Shown here: positions 9,525 to 17,100 of the stretch, piece after piece
Layout: each line of letters begins with the position of its first letter
How positions within the stretch are numbered: position 1 is the first letter of the stretch
DNA from: a virus
DNA length: 42,730 nucleotides
Reading direction: 5' to 3' (one strand)
Virus record (IMG/VR): IMGVR_UViG_3300030329_001304
Coordinates: 20,418-63,147 of that record
Notes under the pieces: model-generated
Databases searched by the model: none
The model's input: only the letters and a program-made list of their open reading frames with translations
What the model was told of the DNA's origin: nothing
Position numbers and translations under genes: made by a program

Positions 9525-9569
9525 ATGGTATATACCCACAATAAAAACGAAAAAGGAGGTGAATTCTAA
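9525..9569 (+). CDS. Possible 14-residue leader peptide before the tail tube gene
   Basis: A 14-codon ORF (MVYTHNKNEKGGEF) has its own ribosome binding site (AAAGGTGA, five bases before ATG 9525). Its TAA overlaps the ATG of the tube gene (TAATG). Inside it lies the strong GGAGGTGA that serves the tube gene. It may couple or pace translation in the leader; alternatively it is spacer sequence created by a partial repeat of the binding site (AGGTGAATAAAATGG and AGGTGAATTCTAATGG). Confidence 0.35.
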   Translation: MVYTHNKNEKGGEF

Positions 9570-10255
9570 TGGCTTACTTTTTAGGCAGAGACGTAAACGT
9601 CTATATAACTACAGAAACTGGAGTTACTAATAAAGCAATCGGTGCAACCGGTTCAGCAGCATCCGACGCAACGTTGGTAGCTGGAGCTCCTTCAGGTATA
9701 GTAAATCTATTTGCAGATGATATGAACAGTGGAGCAGCAATAGCTGGTTATACTGCTTACGCAGATATTACTGGTGTTGAAGTTGCTTTAGGAACCATGG
9801 ATGAAGACACTTCTTTTATAGGACAAGTACAACCGGGTAAGGTTGAGATTAAGAAGGAATACACAGTATCCTTAACACGAAAGAAGAAAAATAATCTTTG
9901 GGACATTATCTTTAATGGTGATGGAACAAATACTGGTAGATTTGGATTAGGTAACGGAACCTCTGGTTTAGGTACCGGTAAAGTAAATCCTAAATCTATA
10001 GTAGACAGTAGTGTTACAACTGCATCATGTTATGGCTACAGAGTACACTTACAATTTAAAACTGGTTCAGCAGGAAGTCAAGCTAACGAAGAGATGATAT
10101 GTATGACAAACTGTTGTATTACAGGTTACACAACTACGCTTAACGCTGATGGCGTTCAAGAAGAGACACTAGAGTTTACATCATATCAACCAGCTAGATA
10201 TCCACAACAAGCTGATGAGATATATGTAACACTAACACCAACAGCGGGGTTCTAA
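9569..10255 (+). CDS. Major tail tube protein 1, putative
   Basis: The product has 228 residues. It is a compact, beta-rich protein beginning MAYFLGRDVNVYITTE and contains DITGVEVALGTMDEDT, VEIKKEYTVSLTRKKKNN and NADGVQEETLEFTSYQP, the alternating strand pattern of phage tail tube proteins. The gene has a promoter and a perfect GGAGGTGA binding site, as expected for a highly expressed virion protein, and lies just before the chaperone pair and tape measure. The following gene is a clear paralogue. Tube identity is inferred from order, expression signals and fold pattern. Confidence 0.65.
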   Translation: MAYFLGRDVNVYITTETGVTNKAIGATGSAASDATLVAGAPSGIVNLFADDMNSGAAIAGYTAYADITGVEVALGTMDEDTSFIGQVQPGKVEIKKEYTVSLTRKKKNNLWDIIFNGDGTNTGRFGLGNGTSGLGTGKVNPKSIVDSSVTTASCYGYRVHLQFKTGSAGSQANEEMICMTNCCITGYTTTLNADGVQEETLEFTSYQPARYPQQADEIYVTLTPTAGF

Positions 10256-10257
10256 GC

Positions 10258-10851
10258 ATGGTTTTTTACTTAGGAAAAGATGTCTCAGTTTACTTATCAA
10301 CTGAGAATGAAGATATAGGAGTTTCTCCAGCAACAGGAAGTACAAGTGTAGTTAATACATCTACAGCAACATTTGCTGTAAAACTTCAAAACACAGGTTC
10401 TGCTGTAACTGAGACTGAACAAACAGACTTAACAGCAGTCGATTTGAGTATTGGAGCTTTGGATGAAGACATTACATACTTCGGTATGAGAACAGCATTA
10501 AAGGCAGAAATTAAAAAGGAAACTACTTTAACACTAACTCGTAAAAAGAGTGACCCTTTATATGAATATGTTTTTGACAAATTAAGGTATGGATTAACAG
10601 GTACGACTACTGACGATACATCTATCAACGATGGTCTATCTGAACCTACTGTAGAATACGGATACCGTGCTTACGTGCACTTGTCTGGTACTTCAGAGGT
10701 TATGACAATACCTAACTGTGTAGTATCAGCACATACTGTTAGCTTAAATGCCGACGGTACAACTGAAGAAACACTCGAATTAACATCTATGGTTACACCT
10801 GTTATCAGTGGTGCAAACTACGTAGCAGCTACAGACCCAGCTAACTTATAG
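10258..10851 (+). CDS. Tail tube paralogue (second tail tube protein), putative
   Basis: The product has 197 residues and is homologous along its length to the preceding gene: M-x-F/Y-x-LG-K/R-DV-x-VY at the start, an IG/LG-x-x-DED segment, EIKKE...LTRKK in the middle and LNADG-x-x-EETLE-x-TS near the end. It is shorter, mainly by loss of a loop around residues 110-140 of the first copy. Two bases separate the copies. Two tube proteins could form different parts of the tube, or one could be a decoration or distal-tip variant; sequence alone does not decide. Confidence 0.6.
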   Translation: MVFYLGKDVSVYLSTENEDIGVSPATGSTSVVNTSTATFAVKLQNTGSAVTETEQTDLTAVDLSIGALDEDITYFGMRTALKAEIKKETTLTLTRKKSDPLYEYVFDKLRYGLTGTTTDDTSINDGLSEPTVEYGYRAYVHLSGTSEVMTIPNCVVSAHTVSLNADGTTEETLELTSMVTPVISGANYVAATDPANL

Positions 10852-10871
10852 ATAATATAATTTAATATGAG

Positions 10872-10889
10872 GGGGGCTTGAGCCCCCTT
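10872..10889 (+). terminator. GC hairpin between tube genes and chaperone genes
   Basis: GGGGGC-TTGA-GCCCCC forms a perfect six-base GC stem with a four-base loop, about 20 bases after the second tube gene and 13 before the next ATG. It sits in otherwise AT-rich DNA. No U-run follows, so it is not a canonical intrinsic terminator. It is better read as an attenuator or a 3'-end stabiliser that sets tube expression above that of the downstream genes. Confidence 0.55.
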
Positions 10890-10902
10890 CAGGAGATAAA
10901 TA

Positions 10903-11265
10903 ATGACAGAAAAGAAAATTTGGTCTATGGACGAATTAGTCGCACTCACTGATGAAGTGCAAAAAGAAGAGGTAGAATTTAGAGGAAAGGTAGTGGAGTT
11001 TCAATTTTGTGAATTAACAGAAAAAGAAGAACCAAAATTTACTGGAATATCTGAAGAACTACCAGAAGAAGAAAAAATGGCAATGTTTCAAGAAATTGGC
11101 TCTAATAGAGTTATAAAAATGTTACAGAAAGCTAATGAAAAGGCCCCAGATGGACCTGTTATAACAGAAGAACAATGGGCGCTTTTACCAACCACCTTAA
11201 GATATAACATCACCAACAAAATATTAGGCGCAGAGGACGACGCAAAAGAAAATTTTCGCGACTGA
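10903..11265 (+). CDS. Tail assembly chaperone, gpG-like frame
   Basis: The product has 120 residues, is acidic (MDELVALTDEVQKEEVEF, EELPEEEKMAMFQEI) and soluble-looking. It sits between the tube and tape measure genes, the fixed place of the lambda G/T chaperone pair in long-tailed phages. The last codons contain A-AAT-TTT (11250-11256), three codons before the TGA, which allows a -1 shift into the next frame. The ribosome binding site is CAGGAGAT. Proteins at this locus bind the tape measure and help recruit tube subunits. The sequence resembles no family I can name, so the call rests on locus and frameshift site. Confidence 0.6.
   Translation: MTEKKIWSMDELVALTDEVQKEEVEFRGKVVEFQFCELTEKEEPKFTGISEELPEEEKMAMFQEIGSNRVIKMLQKANEKAPDGPVITEEQWALLPTTLRYNITNKILGAEDDAKENFRD
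11250..11256 (+). promoter_or_regulatory. Probable -1 ribosomal frameshift site (A AAT TTT)
   Basis: In the frame of the gpG-like gene the codons read GAA AAT TTT CGC GAC TGA, so the heptamer A-AAT-TTT has the canonical X-XXY-YYZ form. A -1 slip gives TCG CGA CTG ATG and enters the gpT-like frame without a stop, making a fusion of about 217 residues. The slip would occur two codons before the zero-frame stop. The TGA/ATG overlap at 11263-11267 offers separate re-initiation as an alternative. Confidence 0.6.
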
Positions 11266-11555
11266 TGCTAGAATCGCCTGATGCGGTGTTATTATATATA
11301 CCATTAATGAAAGAAATTGGTATGAGTTGGAACGAAATTAAAGGCACACCTCGAAGAGAATTGGATGGTTTGTTAGCTGCATGCTACGAATACAAAGCAT
11401 TACATTCAATGGACGGGTATACTGAAAAACAAGTGTCTGAAATGGCAAAAGAAAACCCTCAAGTACGCTCTCAGTACATCAAGTACTTAGAGAAAAAACG
11501 TAAATTTGAGGATAAAATAGGAAAGAAACGCATACAAAGCTTTAAAGGAGTATAA
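11265..11555 (+). CDS. Tail assembly chaperone, gpT-like frame
   Basis: The product has 96 residues if translated from ATG 11265, which overlaps the upstream TGA. It is more likely made as the C-terminal part of a -1 frameshift fusion with the upstream gene. It is helical, starting LESPDAVLLYIPLMKEIGMSWNE, and ends with a Lys-rich helix (YIKYLEKKRKFEDKIGKKR). In phages the T part of the G-T fusion contacts tube protein while G binds the tape measure. Its stop TAA shares a base with the tape measure ATG. Confidence 0.55.
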   Translation: MLESPDAVLLYIPLMKEIGMSWNEIKGTPRRELDGLLAACYEYKALHSMDGYTEKQVSEMAKENPQVRSQYIKYLEKKRKFEDKIGKKRIQSFKGV

Positions 11556-14152
11556 TGGGTTTTGCAGGACAAGTATTCGCAGCGCGTGTCGCTATAGGTT
11601 TGGCTGTTCCGAGTCGAAAGGCTCTTCAACAAACAGGTGGAATACTTGCTACTGGTATTAAAAACATACATCAACGTATAAAACAACAAGCTATGGCATC
11701 TAATTTAGATAGTGTTCATAGAGAAAAATTAAGAAAGTTAAATACGATGACTACTACTTCTGCTGCAAGAACAGCAAATTTACTTAGGGTGCGTTTAGAA
11801 CAGAATTTAAAACAACTTAACCAACAAACAAACAATTCAATCCGAAAATCTTTTAAAAATGTAGAACAAAATTATGCTAGATTGAGGGCTAAATTATCTA
11901 AACCTCTTCGTCAACAACTTTTTGCTGGAACTGCTGGTTTAACTGGTATGAAGGCAGCTCAACAAATGGCTAGAAATATGGCTGCAATGTCTAAAAAAGA
12001 CCGTGCAGACGCTATAGCTGGTCAAAGGCGTATTGTTAACCTGATGCAGGAAGAGTTAAACCGCAAAAGAAGACTTTTAGAAACCTCTAAACAGAAAACT
12101 AAAAAAGAAAAAGAAGCTTATCGCGAACTTGTAAAGACTGTAAAAGCTGAAGATAAGGCTCTAACTAAAGAAAAACAAAGGTTAAAGGTTCTTAAAGAAA
12201 TTGAAGGCGAGGTGTCAGAAATAACACAAGAGATGAAAGAACAAGATGCCGTAAGTACTGATATGGGTGAGACAATATCTGGCGCAGCTACTACTTTGAA
12301 AGATAATTTTATGGATGCTTTACGTAACTCAGTAGCACTTTTAGCTGCTTTTGGTTATAAATTACAACAAAGCACAAGTGATTTAGTTGAGTTCGAAAGA
12401 GAGCTACTTAATGCTAACTCTGTGTTTAATTTAACTAACGATTCTTTATTTAACGTCGGTAACGAGATTATCAAATTCGGTAACGAATTCGGTATTGCCA
12501 CTCAAAACGGCGCTACTGGGCTCTATCAGCTCGCTTCAGCAGGTTTAAGTGCTGCTGATTCTATGAAAGTATTACCTGAAACTTTAAAATTATCCATGGC
12601 TGTACAAGGAGACCACAATACTATCTCAAAACTTACAGCTCAAACATTGTTTGGTTTTGGTATGAATATGAACCAAGCAGCAGAAGTGACTGATAAATTC
12701 GCTTTTGCTATTCAGAAGTCTCTTATTGAGTATCAAGATTTATCAAGCGCTGTTAAGTTTGCTCTACCTTTCTTTACCTCTACAGGGCAATCTATAGACC
12801 AATTGTTAGGGGCTTTACAGATATTGACTAATAGAGCTTTAGAGGCTGGTATTGCAGGTAGGGGTCTTAGACAAGCATTGGCTGAATTTGCTGAGAGTGC
12901 TATGGATGCTGAAGTAGGATTCCGTAAGATGGGTGTTGAAATATTAAACGCCGAAGGAGAGATGAAACAATTAACTGAGATAGCTGCTCAGTTTGCTGCC
13001 GCAGTTGGACCTGAGACTGCTTCGAATACAGAATTATTAACTACTTTAATACAAGACTTGAATGTGCGTGGTGCTACGGCATTTATTCACTTAGTTCAAG
13101 CTTCTGATGAATTTACTGAAGCAGTTCAAAATACTGCTAATGCTGGTGGGCAATTAGATGAAATGGTTCGAATACAGAATCAATCATTGTCTGCTCAAAT
13201 TCAAATTTTAAAAACAAATATATTTTCTATTTTTGCATTGAGAGATGCTTCTTATGAGGGAACTGAATTTATTAACGCTTTCCATGAGTCTGTAGTTAAT
13301 ATGGTACAAGGATTGAAAGATTTAATAGTTGTGGAAGAAGATGGTATACAAAAATTAACAGAATTTGGTCAATCAATTCAAGATGCTGCGATTGTATTTA
13401 TTGAAAATTTTGATGAAATTTTACACAACGTGATAGAAACTTTACAAGGTTTAGCAGAAGAAGGTAAAATGATTACAAATGTTTTCGAATTATTGTATTT
13501 ACCTCTAAAGCTTATAACAGATGTGATGAGTATATTACCAGCGGGTTGGTTAGAAATGATAGTTTATTTCAAGATGTTTAATTCTGTGATACCACTTACA
13601 ACACTGGCTTGGTGGTCTTTATCTAGAGCAATAGCCGCAGCAACTGCTTCACAAATTGCCTACAATGCAGCTTCTCTGGGGGGCGGTATGGGTGGTGCTG
13701 GGTTAAGTGCTGGTGCTCAAATGAGTGCAGCCTATGCAGCTCAAAAGGGTACAAAAGGTGCTCTTGGTTGGAATGCGTTCCAAAAGGCTAATAAAGGAAA
13801 ATTTGTAACAGCAGCTCCAGCGGCTGCTAGAGCAGCACCTTGGTTAGGTAGAGCAGCACTGGGTATGACTGGTGTTGGTCTTCTTGCTCTAGGAGCTAGT
13901 GTAGCAATACCATGGTATCTGAAAAAGAGAAACGAAGGAAAGGCTGGTGGAGGATATTTAACTCCAATGGCTCAAGGAGGATTCCCATCTGGTGGTGCTC
14001 CATACCTTGTAGGAGAGCAAGGACCTGAGTTATTTGTACCAGAGGCAGCAGGACAACTTTTAAATAATGGCGCAACCCAGAATAATATGGGCAGTGGTAT
14101 GAAGCTTAACAATGTTACAATAGGAATAGACTCTTTCGGAGGATTGGTATAA
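11555..14152 (+). CDS. Tail tape measure protein (TP901-like)
   Basis: The product has 865 residues. Residues about 80-230 are Lys/Gln/Arg-rich coiled coil. Residues about 280-460 match the TP901 tape measure core (FGNEFGIATQNGATGLYQLA, QLLGALQILTNRAL, GIAGRGLRQALAEFAES). Hydrophobic segments lie at about 665-710 and 770-795. The tail end has the family signature GGFPSGGAPYLVGEQGPELF followed by VPEAAGQ. The protein sets tail length and occupies the tube lumen before DNA ejection; from known length relations, about 865 residues suggests a tail somewhat over 100 nm. It follows the chaperone pair with a TAATG overlap. Confidence 0.92.
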   Translation: MGFAGQVFAARVAIGLAVPSRKALQQTGGILATGIKNIHQRIKQQAMASNLDSVHREKLRKLNTMTTTSAARTANLLRVRLEQNLKQLNQQTNNSIRKSFKNVEQNYARLRAKLSKPLRQQLFAGTAGLTGMKAAQQMARNMAAMSKKDRADAIAGQRRIVNLMQEELNRKRRLLETSKQKTKKEKEAYRELVKTVKAEDKALTKEKQRLKVLKEIEGEVSEITQEMKEQDAVSTDMGETISGAATTLKDNFMDALRNSVALLAAFGYKLQQSTSDLVEFERELLNANSVFNLTNDSLFNVGNEIIKFGNEFGIATQNGATGLYQLASAGLSAADSMKVLPETLKLSMAVQGDHNTISKLTAQTLFGFGMNMNQAAEVTDKFAFAIQKSLIEYQDLSSAVKFALPFFTSTGQSIDQLLGALQILTNRALEAGIAGRGLRQALAEFAESAMDAEVGFRKMGVEILNAEGEMKQLTEIAAQFAAAVGPETASNTELLTTLIQDLNVRGATAFIHLVQASDEFTEAVQNTANAGGQLDEMVRIQNQSLSAQIQILKTNIFSIFALRDASYEGTEFINAFHESVVNMVQGLKDLIVVEEDGIQKLTEFGQSIQDAAIVFIENFDEILHNVIETLQGLAEEGKMITNVFELLYLPLKLITDVMSILPAGWLEMIVYFKMFNSVIPLTTLAWWSLSRAIAAATASQIAYNAASLGGGMGGAGLSAGAQMSAAYAAQKGTKGALGWNAFQKANKGKFVTAAPAAARAAPWLGRAALGMTGVGLLALGASVAIPWYLKKRNEGKAGGGYLTPMAQGGFPSGGAPYLVGEQGPELFVPEAAGQLLNNGATQNNMGSGMKLNNVTIGIDSFGGLV

Positions 14153-17100
14153 TGCCTTCAACTAATTTAAAAGTTAAACCAAATAGATTTTATGTAGAAC
14201 AACCTATCACCGTTGGTCAAACACTTTTTGATGGGCATGGGGATTTTTCTAATAAAAAAGATACCTTTTATAATGTAAGAAGTGGTAATAATTCTAATTA
14301 TATAGTGTTGTCTGGTAGTGTAGATTCAAGCGACCATATAGCACGAGGTAAATATTCACTAATGGATGGGTATATGAGAACATATACTTCATCAATGAAT
14401 TTAGATGATAGTGATGGTTCAATTCCTACGTTACAATTATTTGCTTTACATAACCATTATGACATTAGTGAAGGAGGTATGAATTTTGCTCGTACAACAA
14501 TAGCAGGTACAATAACAGCTACTTCGGGTTCAGCTACTATTACTGGAGTAGGAACTGATTTTGATGGTACAACTGGTGATTTTAAAGAATATTTCTATTA
14601 TGGTACATATCAAGGTGGCGCTAAGGTATGGATAGGTCCAGTAGGTTCTAGAGAACAATATGAAGTACTTAGCATAGCAAGCGACACTTCTCTAACACTA
14701 ACGTCTAATTATACTGGAACTACTACTAGCACTACGCAATTACAAAAAGACGACATAATGGGAGCTGATGTCACTAGTTTTGTAAGTTCATATACACAAC
14801 CTTCTTTAAATTTTGAAGAAAATTTTGATGGTTTAGATGCGAAACTTTCTTCAGTAACTGAATACCGAAGAGAAGGAGCTAATGCTGTTGTTAAAAATGG
14901 AAATCCTTTTGTTAATTGTGCTGATGAAGAATGGTGGTATTTTGTAAAGGCAGATGCCAGTCGCAAATATATGGCACCTGTAGGTCAAAAGAAAGTTAAA
15001 CAGTTAATGGAAGACCATGCGTGGTATCCTGCTGCGGCTATGAATACATATGAAGCTAGGGCGGAAGCTGGTGGTGGAGGTACTTACACGAGTGCGGCTG
15101 TCTCAACTTACGGAACGCCAATTTCAAGGCAAATGAACAATCCAAATGCTCCGGGAGTATTGTCTGACGGTGACCTGCTTATAAATTCATATACTAGGGA
15201 AGGTGCTGCTGCAAGAGGATTTGGTGCTGGAAGGATGTATCTTTCAAAATTGGAAGACACTTATTATCGAATATTAAAACATGATGGAAGTTTCACTGGG
15301 TATGGTATATCACTTTCTGAGGATAGAGTGAGAAGAGTTATAAAATTTGACAGTCAGCAAGCGTTTAATCCCGACCCTGAAAATACAGTAAATACAACAA
15401 ACAATAATACTATTTTTGATAAACTTTACACTTCCTTTAGTTTTGAAAACCCATTTACCGCAACAACAGAAGTACCTATTGTAAATTCTACTATTGAATT
15501 ACAATCAGACGTTGTTAAAAGTGGAGCTAACGCAGCCCGTATATACCATCTGTGGGATTACTCACCTGATAATGAAGATGTACAAAAATATTTAGGTAGA
15601 GATAATTCTTTAAATTCTCAAACAGCTTATATGGCTAAATATAATTTACCATATCCAATAACTCAAGATATGTCTTTAGATAGGCTTGGAGATAGACGCA
15701 CTTATTTACCTTATGTAAGTATGGATATGAACATAAGCAAATTACAACCAAGTGTATTATACAATTTACAAGATTATGCAGGAGGAAGTACTTCTATTAC
15801 TGGTAATATGATTAACGACCCCAGCGTTCTTTATAGTGGTAGTGATTTTCAAGCTGCTAATTGGGGTAATGGTTCTACCACTAGAAAAAAGGCTATGACA
15901 TTCTTACGTAGTGTGGTAGTTACTTTTTCAAATTATAAACCATTAGATTCTCATACTTGTCTTGAGGACTTTTTACAATATGGTTTTGATAATGCTTATG
16001 GAACTTCACAAAATAGAGAATCTATTGTTGGAGGAGTTACATTCAATAGGTTAGGTATGGATGGTGCAGATATAGAAAATGAGTTTATCTATGCTCAAGC
16101 TTTACCTATTGTCAAAGAAGATAGTACTCTGTCATATAATGAACAATGGTATAATTCCCTCACCAATAGAGGATTTGGGTTAGCTAAAATTGTAAGCGGG
16201 TCAGGAGCAGGAAAAATGCAGCAAATGATAATGAAACCCGCAAATATTAATAACACTATAACAGCTACTAACTCAGATACTCCTAGGGTAGTTAAAATAC
16301 CTATGAATCAATTTTTCAATATGAAGTTTTATATCGATAGTGAAGCTAGACAAGGTACAACTATAAATTCAAGAAATCCTTATTCAGGTTTTCCTGCATC
16401 TAGTAATGGTGTAACTATGCGATGTGTTTTTGAAACAGACACTGTTTCTGAAGATTCAGATAGTCAAGATTTGTATACTGATATGCCTTATCTCGATGTA
16501 AATTTCAGTGTTTCCGGAGGTAATGCAAATTCCGGAGCTAGTACTGGAGGTACTACACCCTCTTTTGGTATGGGTGATTATTTTTTAGATACTCATGATG
16601 TGACTGCCATGTACCCTAAACATATGATTATATGGGTACAAAATTATAGGTTTGTTTCAAGTACTGAAACAGAGTTTGCTTATGGTGATAACCAAATTTT
16701 AGATACTGCTGATGGTGCAGCTATAGAAGCTGAAGTGTATATAGACGACATAAAAGGAGTAGATTTCTATAAGGATTTAAATAATTTAACTGTTAAAGAT
16801 AATACTCCTTCTACACTAATATTTCCACAAGGTGAAACTGTCGATTCTCCACTTAGGTATTTAGAAAACGGTTCTATAGATTTAACTTCGTTTAATGCAG
16901 GAACAACTTCAGCTAGTGTTAACGCCAATACCACCATACAAAATTATTCACCTGCTACATATTGGAGTATTGGACTTGATAGTAAATTAGATTTACCAGT
17001 TAGTGGTTCTTCGACTGCACGTCGGGGTTATTTTTTAATAAGTGATTTTTACTCCGCTGCTGCTGAACAAGTTGATACTATTGTACCAGATTTGTATAGT

